NCBI GenBank assembly: GCA_029215795.1
Contig: JARDYH010000004.1
Coordinates: 220,527,517 to 220,591,516, forward strand
Direction of reading: 5' to 3'
Length of the DNA: 64,000 nucleotides
Origin: Anniella stebbinsi
Lineage: Eukaryota > Chordata > Lepidosauria > Squamata > Anniellidae
Made by a program: the position numbers and the translations under genes. Below the pieces are notes generated by a model, which saw only the letters and a list, made by a program, of their open reading frames with translations, was not told the origin of the DNA and made no database searches. Of this stretch, positions 1-10,849 are shown in pieces. Each line of letters opens with the position of its first letter. Position 1 is the first letter of the stretch.

Positions 1-737
1 AATAGAAATTCTGGTTTTCTCCAACTGCTGTGGTGGCATTCATCTTTTGATTGGTGGCTGGCTTTTGGAGTACTAACACATTTCGGTAAGAGTTGACAAA
101 AACTGGAATACAGTACCGGAGTTTTCTCCCAAAAGGACCATCTCACGCTCAACCTCTAAACATAACGGGCTAATTTGCCTTATTGACCAGAATACCATTG
201 AAACATTTATCTATTCAGGAAGTGAAACAGTCTTTCAACACTATCCGTTATTAGAGTTTGTTATGAGAGTGTTATGCACCTTAAGAATTGTCCATAGGAA
301 TCCCTGATGAAGACTATGTATAATCAAGTATATAGGGTTCTGGTTGTTATGACATTCATATGGTTGTTTGTGTACCATGCTTTATTCATAAACACTGTAT
401 CTTATTGGTCTAGTGCAGTGCTGTTACGTCTCTTGCACCTTGAGTATTTCTTTTGAGCAGTGATTGCGCTGTTTTGCACAATGCACAGTCCTCGACAGCT
501 GTGGCTCTTCCCTCAGTAGCCCAGACATCCCCATTGCTGATTTGTCTTCCCTATATTAGAGGAATCAGCTAGGCTTACATACTACAGCTAGCCTTCCTCA
601 TGTTCTCCCCTCCTGCTACAGCAAGACTTCTCCCTATTATCTGTTTTACGGTGGGCTTGCCACCCATACTGTTTTAGAGCCAACTGCACTCTTCACATGG
701 CACCAACTACACACACACACACACACACACTTTGGGT
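1..737. other. Unassigned AT-rich DNA with short (AC)n
   Basis: No gene or known repeat is recognised here. A perfect (AC)11 run occupies 709-730, immediately before the first copy of MITE family C. Confidence 0.5.
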
Positions 738-1065
738 GCCTCTACAAGAGCGATTTAAAGCTCTTTCAAAGCGTATTACCATTTTTACGGAGTGCAAATC
801 GGGGGTTGAGGCACTTTTTCTGTCTGATTATGCGCATTATCGAATGCGCGTTAAATAGCGAGTTTTAATGTACTGCGGGAGTTAAAGCGCCTTATGACCA
901 TGTAAACAAGCGATTCTCCGCATTAAACACCTTTAAAGCACGTTCATGCAACCGTTAATGCGCTTCACTCACCGCCTCCTGTGTATTGGGATTAGGCGTA
1001 AAAACGATTGCGAGAAGATGCACATAATCGGACAACCGGGCATCAAACCGAATTCTTGTAGGGGG
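738..1065. mobile_element. MITE family C, copy 1
   Basis: This non-coding element of about 330 bp opens with GCCTCTACAAGAG and closes with TTCTTGTAGGGGG, an inverted terminal repeat built on CCTCTACAAGA. The same sequence recurs at 31300-31646 and 58697-59018. The inside is rich in GCGCATTA-type words, including GCGCATTATCGAATGCGCG. It has no coding capacity, so it is probably a non-autonomous DNA transposon. The superfamily is unresolved. Confidence 0.6.
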
Positions 1066-1289
1066 GACCTTTGTTTGATTTGGTTTTGTTCTAATATTTC
1101 AAACCACTAGCTGGAACTGCAAGAGCCTAAATACCAAAAATAAAGAATAAAAGTAAAAAGAATCAAGCAAAACCTGGCTACTTCTCCCATTTTCTTTGAT
1201 AAGACTTCTACTTCAGACTAGCATTTCAAATATTAAACTTCACATTTCTATTTCAGTTAACATTGTATTTCTGCTGGCTAAAGAGCCTT

Positions 1290-1442
1290 TAACATATCCA
1301 TATTAATTTTTATATGCTTTTAATCAGTGTTCTGTATTTTATATTGTCTGCATAATGTTGTTCCCCGCCTCGATCCGGAAGGGAGAGGCAAGTAAGAAAT
1401 AAATAAATATATTATTGTTATTATTATTATTATTATTATTAT
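1290..1442 (+). mobile_element. LINE 3' tail, subfamily I, ending in (TTA)n
   Basis: The stretch GTTGTTCCCCGCCTCGATCC, then a GGGAGAGGC block and (AATA)/(TTA)n, is the 3' end also seen at about 35929, 40541 and, inverted, at 62844-62905. It is the 3' untranslated tail of an L2/CR1-type non-LTR retrotransposon, truncated here to its last 150 bp. Confidence 0.55.
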
Positions 1443-1847
1443 GCCTTACAAGTTGAATTTATGCAGGTTTACTCAGAAGCATTAAAAATGCAATGAGTTC
1501 AGTGGAGCCTATTCCCAAGTTTATATGCGAGACTGTCATCTTAAAAACAATGTATGTATTGTTGGGAACAGCTACAGCATTACAAATTTCTCCCATCTGA
1601 TCTTATCCTGACAATCCAGTTAATATTTTTTTTCACTAACTGGGCATTATTTCTCACAAGATATTACGAACAAAATGGTTTCTCTTTGTGATAGCGTGAT
1701 TGGATCAGATAATTCATCAGGGAGACTCTTGCAGAAGACAGATCACCGTTCTCTGGGCCCTAGATGAAGGAGTGTGGTTTCATCAAGAAATCTGATTTAA
1801 AATAAAAGAAACGCTACCCTGGGTTTACTGGTCGATTACATTTAAAT

Positions 1848-2033
1848 CCCACCTTCTTTCCTCCTTAAGACAGTGGTATACACAATCCTCCTCCTCTCCA
1901 GTTGTATCCGCACAACAACCCTGTGAGGTAGGTTGGGTTGAGAGTCTGTGACTGGCCCAAAGTTCACTTGGCTGTGGATGCTAACTGATCCAGATCTCCC
2001 GCCTCCCAGTCCAACACTCTAGCCATGACCATA
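1848..2033 (-). mobile_element. Sauria-type SINE, minus orientation
   Basis: On the minus strand the order is a tRNA-like head (GGCTAGAGTGTTGGACTGGG), the core ACAGACTCTCAACCCAACCT, and ACCTCACAGGGTTGTTGTG, ending in the AAGGAGG tail. This matches the Sauria SINE layout also found at 49222, 51950 and 52505. It is old and lightly degraded. Confidence 0.65.
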
Positions 2034-3009
2034 AGCACAGTTTCAATGAATCAGCTTGGGGGTGGGGGTGGGGTGCGGGGGTGGGACAGATTGCATCTGA
2101 GTAGATTCTAGCCTATAAAAACCTCATGTCAGAACAGAGTTTTGTCTAAGGTGCTACAGGAGGTCTTGAAAACCCAACTGTTCATTTTTGTAAAAACATT
2201 TTATAAAATAAAAATAAAAAAGCATCTTATACTGGCGAAATTTCTCACATGGAGGTTGTATCAGAAAACAGCAGTGCAATATTGGAATATGAATTAAAAC
2301 ATTTGTGTGCATGTGTCTGTGGAAGACACTTGAAAATTTGAAAGGAAAAAAATGTCAAAAGCTGTAGAATGACATCAAGGTAAAAAGAAAAAAGCACCTT
2401 CATAATATTGTTGCATTACTGTGGTGGGGTGAAATTTCACAGTTGGCTAGTAGAAACGAACACCTGTGTATATCCAGTTAGCTTTTCAAAGGTGTGATTA
2501 GTAATTAGCTTTTCAAAGGTGTGATTAGTAATTAGCTTTTACAGATTAGTTCACTCCATTTCTCTGGTTTAAGCTGAAGTAAATAATATTTATTGAATGC
2601 ATTATTTCATACTAATCCTAGTCTGAAAAGTCAACAATTTTGCTTGATGCAGTTTTTCCTAGGACGTGAGGTGAGAGAAAGTTCCCCGTTTTATAAAATG
2701 CGTGTTCCCTGGAACAATTCTACAAACAGCAATCTAAGATAATTGCAGTGGATCTAGACTGTTACAAAGGATCTGTGATTTTGCATTCTGGAATTAAGTT
2801 TCTCTTCTCTGTAATAACTTGATTTAATTCCACTACCACCACCCTGGCATGTTAGAAGCCCAGTGCTCTCTCAACGGAAATCAGGTTTTTAATCTATGCC
2901 CAACAATATAAAGAAAACAAGAGGAATAAAGAACTACAGTAAATGAAGGCTATTACACCATTTTATTCCCTTTCAGAGCAAAAAACTAACCAACCCCTCT
3001 TTTTTCCAA
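2034..3009. other. Unassigned DNA
   Basis: No gene seen. A GT-rich, G-rich run lies at about 2058-2085. A 33-bp direct tandem duplication containing TTAGCTTTTCAAAGGTGTGA lies at about 2478-2540. The rest is AT-rich unique-looking DNA. Confidence 0.4.
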
Positions 3010-3017
3010 TCCAGTCA

Positions 3018-3337
3018 TAGGCTGACCATCTGAAAAGGAGGACAGGGCTCCTGTAACGTTAACAGTTGTAGAGAAAAGGGAATTTCTGCCAGTGTCATTT
3101 GTATGCAATGAGTTCCTGGTGAAATTCCCTCTTCATCACAACTCTTAAAGTTGCAGGGGCCCTGCCTTCTTTTGTATATGGTCACTCTAGTATAGTGCCT
3201 GCACCTTTAACTGTTGTGATGAAGAGGGAATTTCATCAGGAACTAATTGCATACAAATGACACTGGCTGAAATTCCCTTTTCTCTACAACTGTTAAAGTT
3301 ACAGGAGCCCTGTCCTCCTTTTCAGATGGTCAGCCTA
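3018..3337. mobile_element. hAT-like palindromic MITE family A, copy 1
   Basis: The 320-bp element starts TAGGCTGACC and ends GGTCAGCCTA. It is flanked by a perfect 8-bp direct repeat, TCCAGTCA, at 3010-3017 and 3338-3345. The two halves are long inverted copies of each other, each with the words AGAGAAAAGGGAATTTC and GTTCCTGGTGAAATT or their complements, so a single strand could fold back on itself. An 8-bp target duplication is characteristic of the hAT superfamily. There is no coding capacity. Confidence 0.75.
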
Positions 3338-3798
3338 TCCAGTCATAAATGTGCTTTTCCTCAAAGCCCAACAAAAAATGCTAAAAGCTACTGCCCCGGG
3401 AACTGCTAATTATTCTACTTAGAGTATGTTAGAAAGAAGGAACAAATTGCCTGCCATTATAAAACCATTCAAAGTAACAAATTGCTTGCTATTCTAGCAC
3501 CATTCAAAACAGCCCTGCCACCCTTTCCCCAAGTCCAAAATGGCCCCAGAGTGCGTGTTTCCTCCCTTTTTGTCTTATAAGAGCCACCTCCTTTGGATCC
3601 TAAACCAATGGGAAATTGAAACTTCCTCCTCCCTGTATTGGCTTTTTGATATCTATCATTCATGACTTCTGCCATGAGTTTTTCAAAGTTGTGACAACTT
3701 TAAAGATACACCATCCCCTTTTCAGTTTAACTCTTCTGAAATATGATACAGAAATTTAGACTAAGGCCTGCAATTTGCAGCAGTGGGATGTGAAGATT

Positions 3799-4632
3799 TA
3801 AGGTGACCATATGCCAGGAAAAACCAGGACATGTCAGGATTTTTTGTAACAAATCCAGGAAGGGGGGGGGGGAATTATGATTTGAAGAAAAATCCAGATT
3901 TTTCTCATCCTCCCTCCCCCAAAAGGGCAGCTCTACTTTATAGCCAATGGGAAAGAGCAAAAATGCTTACAACACTGTCATTTTTAAAGATAAGATGACA
4001 CTTGGCACCATGATAGCTCTTAAGGAGGGCTTTAGCAATGCCACATTTGAAGCAAATCTGTTCATCCATTGATTTTTAGGTTTTTTAAAAAATTGAGGGT
4101 TTAAAAGTATAATTTTTTACAACCATCATTTTTAAAGATAAGGAGATGAAACTTGGCATCATGATAGCTCTTAAGTAGGGCTTTAGCAAATTTCAAAACA
4201 AAATTGAACTTTTAAAATTAAAAAATTAAAAAGCCAGCCAGCAGGCCAGCAGCAAGCCCTGTTAAACAGCAGCTTGCAGCGGAGTGAAGATACAATCAGA
4301 AAAGATATTTGAGGGAAGGGGAGAATGTATCACACAGAGTATAGCAACAAAGTACAGCAGAAGCTACAAAAGTAGGAGTGGGTGAAGTTAATTTCAGATA
4401 CATTGGTTGTCTCGCTTGTTATTTCAGTGATTTTAACATTAAGGTGTTATGTAGAACAGATTTGTTTTCACTGCGCGCTGTAAAATCAGATATGTGACCT
4501 AGGCTCTGATCAAGTGGGCACATCCCCTTCGTGCTGGACACACAACCCGGCAGCAGACATGTTGATGGGGACACCCCCTTGGGGGCCGACCATGTTGTCC
4601 TCCTTTTTGGTTTCCAAAATATGGTCACCCTA
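3799..4632. mobile_element. Larger relative of MITE family A
   Basis: The left end TAAGGTGACCATATG and right end ATATGGTCACCCTA resemble the family A termini. Flanking octamers AAGATTTA and AAGATATG agree at 6 of 8 positions, which fits a decayed hAT-type target duplication. The interior differs from family A. It holds a direct duplication (about 3978-4035 and 4126-4190) around GATAGCTCTTAA and a stretch with no clear ORF. Probably a longer non-autonomous hAT-like element. Confidence 0.5.
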
Positions 4633-4639
4633 AGATATG

Positions 4640-6657
4640 GATTAAAAAAAACCAGGGAAGTAGGGAGAGAGCAGGAATCATTACACACATAATTACTGAT
4701 GGGGGAGAGCTAACAAAAAAGGTAATAGATTTTGTAGGGGTATTGTTTCAAAAAGCCACAAAGTCTGTTTGGTTAGAAGTAACAGTGATACAAACAAAGT
4801 AGAATAGAAAGTGAGGCCTTTTAATCTCTTTCTTTTTATGTTATATTTTCATTAAGATTCTGTTTTTAATCTGCATCTTATTGTTAGCTGTCATAAGTGC
4901 CCCTACTTTTTTTCTTTTGGCAGAAACGCAGGTTATATTCAACTTTTTTTAAAAAAATGTCTTTCTCTCAGATCACTCTCAACTCTTTTCTACCCTTCAG
5001 GCAGGAGACAAAGGACCAAACTAGACATGACATTAGTGTCAACAGAGAGCTCCATCATACCAGCGGTTTAACACACTCTCGCCATGACTGGTATCTGGTT
5101 TTGCAGCGCCGGCACAGGACTCACATGATGTCATCCCTGTCTTGTACCCATCTCCCCTCTTTCCCTCCGTTTTGTATATTATTTTGATGCGGGGAAAGTC
5201 TGGATTATATTCCCCAAGCGGATTTAATGTGCCCTTAAGCCTCCGTGTAGTGCTTTATCCTTTGTTCGGTGTGTGTGCTTTGAATAGAGTCTTGCTGACA
5301 AAAGGGGAGGGTGGGGTGGTTCTCCTCTTTGAGCACTCCATGTCGAACGAAGGGACTTGTGCTTATTCGATTGAATGAACTTTTTATTGCTCCAACTCCA
5401 TCCTCATTGCCCGCAAAAACGGAGCCCAGCCAATGAAATGTTAAATCAGTAAATCGCTAGACAACAAGGGGGGAGGAAGGAGCCCACGCCCATCAGAGTA
5501 CCACAACCAATGAACTGGAGGCAGAAGGAGAAGGGGCAGGGTGGAGTGGAAGAGCAAACAAGCAAAAGGGAAGTTTTACGGTGCAGGGTAGTACCACAAA
5601 CCCATGTGTAAGGGACCATTAGCTTGACACACTTATGAAACAGAGGTAAAAAAAGCGGAAGCAAACCGGGGGGGGGGGGGGAATAGGTGTGATGGAGCCC
5701 AGAATTTTCCCTTGAAATACAAATAACACCTTCTATGACCTGGAGGGAGAAAATTTAACTCCCCCTTCCCACTTGCATGCGCACACACAACCCCACCATT
5801 GAAGGGTTTTTTTCCTCCGAGTGGTTTGAATAAAAGCTGCAGTTGGAAAAGCCCCTAAATCAGTTACCACTACCATAAGGTGTACAATCCGTAATCTGAA
5901 CCAGCAACTTTTCTATTTCCCTTTCTTTGGCTCTAATTATTTGTGCAAGCGTGACATTTTGGTATTTGTTCAACTCCGATAGAAGAGAGACCAAGGGCTT
6001 CCGACCTCTTGCGATATGAAGCTTGTGGGGAGGGGATCCCCCTTCAAAGATTGCTGCCTCTGAAAAATGTGACTGCTTTTCTGGGAGGGAATTTACAAGA
6101 ATCACTACATTTTTAAAAAATCAGCAGAAAAGTTTTAGCAGTGCAAATAGGGGATGTAGACCAAGCAAATTCAGTGGTAGTACAAATAGGCTTATTGTTT
6201 GCGCTGAATTCTGTGGAAAAAAATTCTCTATAATTGCGGGAGAGGAAGGAATAGTTTAAAAATCACATGTAGTTCATTGTTTGTGCGTTCGGTGGAGGCA
6301 CATACCACAAGCCATAGGATAGTGTTGCATCTGCAGGAGGAGATCTGCTGCCATTTCAGGTGCCTTCTTTAAAAGTCTGGTAAATACATAGACACCTTAG
6401 CTTTTTGTGTAGGAATCCCAGACTTGAAAATAAATTGTGTGGTTATCCACAGCTATGCAGCTCTGTTGGTGCACAGTGAAAAATAGCCTCCAAAAAAAAA
6501 AACAGGGCATGGATTTTCTGCCTCCCTACCTGAGATCAGCTCAGAGCAAAGGCTTGTCTGGAAACCCAAAGGAAAGCGCACCGGTAACTTCCTTTGACTG
6601 GGCACAGATCATGTTATCTGCAACGCCTTGCCACATCATTGCAGAAGGCTCCCTAAC
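4640..6657. other. Unassigned intergenic DNA
   Basis: I see no gene. There are homopolymer runs (G-run near 5670, A-run near 6486) and moderately GC-rich stretches at 5100-5600. The small open frames show no family motifs and no splice-site support. Confidence 0.4.
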
Positions 6658-6997
6658 TGTCAGGATCAGGCCTGGTCTTCCTGGTGTGTCTCCCATATCG
6701 GACTCGGAGGCTGAAGAAGAAGACCAGCCAAGACAGGAAGTGAGGGAGGAAATTCTCCAAGACTCTCCAGGAGTCAAGGAGGAATCTTCCCAGGAGCTTA
6801 TCGGACAGGAGGCCCAGGCTCAGAGATCATCCTCCCCGCCTGTGGGAACTCAAGTCTTTGTCGGAGGGGGAGGGGACATCACTGCAGGGTCAAATGGGCA
6901 CAGTTGAGAGGAAGTGGGAGGCGGTCTGCTAGGATAGCCACTTGCCAGAGGCCTGCCCTGAGGGAGGGGTTCTGTTAAAGCCCCTTGGGCCTTACAG

Positions 6998-7103
6998 TAG
7001 GATGACCAGATAAAATCCAGGTCAGGGCTCATGTAACTTTAACAGTTGTAGAGAAAAGGGAATTTCAGCCAGGGTCATTTGTATGCAATTAGTTCCTGGT
7101 GAA

Positions 7104-7136
<33 letters not shown>

Positions 7137-7624
7137 TATTTATTTATTACATTTGTATACCGCCCCATAGCCAAAGCTCTCTGGGCAGTTTACATAGGAT
7201 TAAAAACAATTAAAACCAATATACAAAAATTAAAACAGCAAAAACATACAACATATACACAATCTGTACATTTAAAAACCACTTCAACACTTCAAAAAGC
7301 TACAAAAACAAAACAAAACAAAACAAACCCAGGCTCCTCAGATATAAGAGAAGAGGAAAGTCTTGACCTGGCGCTGAAAAGATAACAGTGTTGGCGCCAG
7401 GCAGGTCTCGTTGGGGAGATTGTCACAACAGTTAAAGTTGCATGGGCCCTGCCTTCTTTTGTATCTGGTCACTCTAGTATAGTGCCTGCACCTTTAACTG
7501 TTGTGATGAAGAGGGAATATCACCAGGAACTAATTGCATACAAATGACTCTGGCTAAAATTCCCTTTTCTCTACAACTGATAAAGTTACATGAACCCTGA
7601 CCTGGATTTTATCTGGTCACTCTA
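6998..7624. mobile_element. hAT-like MITE family A, copy 2, split by a LINE tail
   Basis: The ends are TAGGATGACCAGAT and ATCTGGTCACTCTA. The octamers just outside, CCTTACAG (6990-6997) and CCCTACAG (7625-7632), agree at 7 of 8 positions. The left arm breaks off at about 7103 and resumes at about 7425 after a minus-strand LINE 3' tail. It lies inside solo LTR copy 1, so it is younger than that LTR. Confidence 0.7.
7103..7424 (-). mobile_element. LINE 3' tail, subfamily II, inside MITE A
   Basis: On the plus strand it opens with (ATT)n and (TATT)n, then ATACCGCCCCATAGCC and the complement of the CCCAGAGAGCTTTGGCTA block. It runs to a TTGGCGCCAGGCAGGTCTC block, which is the end of the LINE coding region. 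It is the 3' truncated end of the L2/CR1-type LINE that recurs across the window, here inserted in MITE A. Confidence 0.65.
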
Positions 7625-7822
7625 CCCTACAGGAAACTGTCCATTTAGTTGATAGGCAACTGTCTTGCTTTGTTAGGCTAATTAAGCTTAGAGGATAGCT
7701 CCTAGCATCCACACTCCCTTCAGGTGTGAACAGGTGTCTATTTACTGAATGAAGCTTTGTGGATTGCATCGCAGACCTCTTTATTGTCTTACTTCTCGGT
7801 GAGAGGGCTTGGAATCAGGACA

Positions 7823-8264
7823 GCAACAGGACTTCTGGAATGCAAGATGATGCATCATGCAGTCAGAATGCACAGGTGTTTGTATGCCGTTCTGATGAGA
7901 CTGGGCTAGATGAAGTTCCCACCCTGAGTGGAGATGAACCTGAATAACAAGAAGCAGGCATTCTGCTCATTTCCTAAAGAAACAGATGACCTCAAAGCAA
8001 GGCCAGACCTCCCATGAGCTGTGCTGAGCCTCGTGGCTCAAACGGTGTAGCAGGAAGGGTGGCGGCTCATGTGCCACTCCCCATTCTTCACCCACAGGAC
8101 TGTCCGCGACTGCTGATGTATTTTGTCTCTGGACTCTGGTTGTTTGGCCAATGGTGACTGCTGTTGCAGCAACCTCCTGCCGGCCTCCTGTGGCATTTCT
8201 CACAGCAGGAAAGTGGCCAACGCGACAGCTGCATGGCACTACAGAGTGGCCGTCCCATGCCTCA
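7823..8264. other. Unassigned DNA
   Basis: No gene or repeat family is recognised between the LTR and the CR1-like tail. Confidence 0.35.
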
Positions 8265-8582
8265 CTCTGAACTATGGCATTCGCTACCACAAGATGTAGT
8301 GATGGCCACCAATTTGGATGTCTTTAAAGGAGGGTTAGATAAACTCCTGGAAGAAAAAGCTATTAATGGCTACCAGTCCTGGTGGCTATGTGCTACCTCC
8401 TGTATCAGTGGTAGTAAGCCTATGTACACCAGTTACTGGGGAACATGGGCGAGAAGGTGCTGTTGTACTCGTGTCCTGCTTGTGGGTTCCTAGTCAACAC
8501 TGGTTAGCCATTGTGTGAACAGAGTTCTGGACTAGAATCACCCTTGGTCTGATCAAGCATGGCTCTTTTTATGTTCTTATGA
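8265..8582 (+). mobile_element. CR1-like LINE 3' end
   Basis: The plus strand encodes LWHSLPQDVVMATNLDVFK and GGLDKLLEEKAINGY, the C-terminal end of a CR1-clade ORF2. A 3' UTR with CTTGTGGGTTCC and TTGGTCTGATC follows, ending in TTATGTTCTTATG. Related copies lie at 17344-17990, 31776-32100 and 58472-58645. This one is a 5'-truncated fragment. Confidence 0.7.
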
Positions 8583-9084
8583 GGCATGGAGGTCTTCCCT
8601 CAGAGCAAGGCATCGTTGAAAAGATGTTCTTGGATGTAGCCTGTGCCATTCCTGTTTTGCCACAATGGCAATGAATACTATTTAACGTTACTTTATAGTT
8701 TACTGTGGTGGCAAAGCAGCATTGGCCCAGGCGATCTACGATGCCACCTTGCCCACAATGCCTTGCTCTGAGGAAGGACCCTTCCTCAGAGCATGGCATT
8801 GACAGCTGAAATTGCTTGTGCTACTGCCCTATGGGAAAAAGGAAAGTGTGAGGGAGCAGGCAAGGGGAACATTAGGTGGACTGCCCCCAACACACACACA
8901 CACTCAGATGAGAAGAGAAGCAGGACCGTTCCACTAGGCCTGCTGAGAGTCTACTTAATTTTTTCCTCTTCTGTCCCCATCCCGTTTTCCTTATGTATCA
9001 TATCTTTTTAGATTGTAAGCCTGCAGGTCGGGGCTATCTTTTTGCTGACTCGTGAACCACACCAGGAACCTTGTTTGGCTGAGG
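8583..9084. other. Short inverted duplication and unassigned DNA
   Basis: Blocks of the type CCTCAGAGCAAGGCAT occur in both orientations at about 8597-8612 and 8753-8798, suggesting a small foldback element. A LINE-like 3' tail (TTTTTAGATTGTAAGCCTGC) lies at 9005-9025, just before the DIRS-like element. Confidence 0.4.
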
Positions 9085-9270
9085 AAATGCAGGTTGCTTA
9101 CCTGTAACCGTAGTTCTTCGAGTGGTCATCTGTGCATTCACACATATGGGCTCTGCGCCTGCATGGAGCCTGTCTCGGAAACTTCTATAGCTAAGGCAAA
9201 CGTTTTTGGCGGGAACCCCTCCCCCACTGTCTACTGACTCCATGTTCCCGACTTTCTCCTCAGTTCCAAG
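9085..9270. repeat. DIRS ITR, low-coordinate end
   Basis: It opens AAATGCAGGTTGCTTACC and includes CACACATATGGGCTCTG, CTATAGCTAAGGCAAACG and the TTTTTGGCGGGAACC block. All but the outer 50 bp is the reverse complement of 15187-15339. The outer 50 bp differs between the two ends, as in DIRS elements with unequal termini. Confidence 0.8.
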
Positions 9271-9363
9271 AGACCGACTTGCTGGCCCCATAACTAGGAG
9301 AGAAACCGCTCGGTATCGACAGCACATTTACATCGACACCAAAGCGGGGACGGTGGGTGGGTT

Positions 9364-9456
9364 GTGTGAATGCACAGATGACCACTCGAAGAACTACGGT
9401 TACAGGTAAGCAACCTGCATTTCTTCTTCGTGGTCTCTGTGCATCACACATATGGG
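9364..9456. repeat. DIRS internal complementary region
   Basis: Positions 9364-9420 are the reverse complement of the low-coordinate terminus (the ACTACGGTTACAGGTAAGC block). Positions 9421-9456 are the reverse complement of the high-coordinate terminus (CTTCTTCGTGGTCTCTGTGC). The junction (about 9418-9426) thus records both ends of the element side by side. In DIRS-1 this region is thought to template joining of the ends into a circular intermediate; that role is family knowledge, not shown here. Confidence 0.78.
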
Positions 9457-9639
9457 CGATTAACAAGCTAAATTCCTGGTGGAGGGTAGGTGTATATCAA
9501 TGTTCCCTCACAAGACAAAGAAATTGCTTGCCCCAAATTGCAGTTTGTCCTGGTACAAACAATCAAGTGGTAGCATGTAATGGAATTAAAGGACTTATAC
9601 TAAATAGCTGCCTTACATAAGTCCAGGATCGACAATCCC

Positions 9640-10085
9640 CTGCTAAAGATACGGACTTCGATGCACTGTGCATTGACTTAGCTGTTACTGGACCAACGAG
9701 TTGCAAGCCCTTCAACTCGTAGGGCAGTTTAATAGCATGTACAATCCACTCCGCGAGTCATTGCTACTCTTGCGTCTTATGAAATTTGTCAGTTCTAGCC
9801 CTGTGTGGAAGCCCAGGTAGGGTGCATCAATACTGAGGCAGCTAATTCACTCGATCTGCGTGGTGTTGATATAGCCATCAGAAAACAACTTTCTAAGAAA
9901 ATTCATGTGATATCTGAAGGTGCCATTGGTTTAACTGGTTTCAATGTCAGAGACTGTGGCATAACAGAGAAACTCCATGCCAGAATGAAACTCCTAATTA
10001 GAGGAGACAGATTCATAATGCCCAGAGGAACCCCCTTATAACGGGGTTGGTGCAAAAACAGGTAAAGCAGTCAAATACTTGCATA
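9640..10085 (-). pseudogene. Tyrosine recombinase remnant of the DIRS element
   Basis: The minus strand gives NLSPLIRSFILAWSF, then SLTLKPVKPMAPSDI, and, across frame breaks, CLSIDAPYLGFHTG. Spacing and wording resemble the DIRS YR core region, where an Arg-containing SARRVSELAAL motif precedes the SIDAPYL-type segment. Here that motif is degraded to TTQIE plus a stop, so the first catalytic Arg block is lost. The C-terminal HxxR and Tyr are not seen. Non-functional. Confidence 0.55.
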
Positions 10086-10849
10086 TCGACAACTATTTTA
10101 GCCCTATAGTGTATAGGGGGTAAGTGTAAGGACATCGTTAAGGAGGCTGAATGGGGCTTGAGGCCCTGAAGATCCATGTATTTAGAAAAGAATCCCATTG
10201 TGCAGTGTATGACTTCATTGCCAGGCTACAGGCTGCATGAAAAAATGGAATCGACCTCATGTCAAAAGTAGTTACGGTATTAGGATACCCCATGCCATGG
10301 GTCTGAGCATATGCAAGGGAGTAAACTATGGGGGGAGGGGGGTAGTGGGGGGCAATGCCCCCACTGGGATTTCCCAAAGGGGGCAATGCCCAACCAAGTA
10401 ACATCAGTAAGCTCACAGCCTGACTGACAGATTCCTCAGTCAGTCTCCAGTTGTCTGTATTCTTATGTGTTTGGACACAGTCTAAATTACATCCAAGCAC
10501 ATCCTGCTTCCTCATCAGCTGCCCAGCAGATCTCCTTGCAAGACAAAAGCCACTCTCCTGTTGTGTCAGGGTAAGGCTCCCCCAGATTCATTTTCTTCTA
10601 CCCACTCAGGCGCTGTAAGACAAAAGATTGCCCATTTAGGAATTACAGTCTGGGTACATCTTGACGAGAGTTTTGCCCCCGGTCGGGGTGTATCTGGAGT
10701 GGCAGCAGGTCATCTATATGATGCAGCTGGCATCCCGAAGCCATCCAGTAGCAAATCCCTGAAGCTCTGGTTTTGAAAAGTCAGGTACTTACCACGACTT
10801 TTTTTTTTTTTTTTTTTTAAATCTTCGGAGCTGCAGCAGAGCTGATGGT

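Larger units (their letters stand above)
6658..7822 (+). mobile_element. Solo LTR, copy 1, carrying nested insertions
   Basis: The ends TGTCAGGATC and AATCAGGACA give the TG...CA form of an LTR, and most of the body matches the second copy at 61298-62221. A MITE (6998-7624) interrupts it, and that MITE is interrupted by a LINE tail. Without the inserts the LTR is about 540 bp. The open frame inside it, acidic and E/Q-rich, is not a recognised protein. Candidate flanking pentamers CTAAC and GCAAC match only in part, so this copy is old. I infer a Ty3/gypsy or similar LTR retrotransposon. Confidence 0.55.

Noticed and set aside
5860..6259. Overlapping open frames of about 80 codons
   Set aside because: No motif, no splice or promoter support, and both strands open equally. 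Treated as chance frames.
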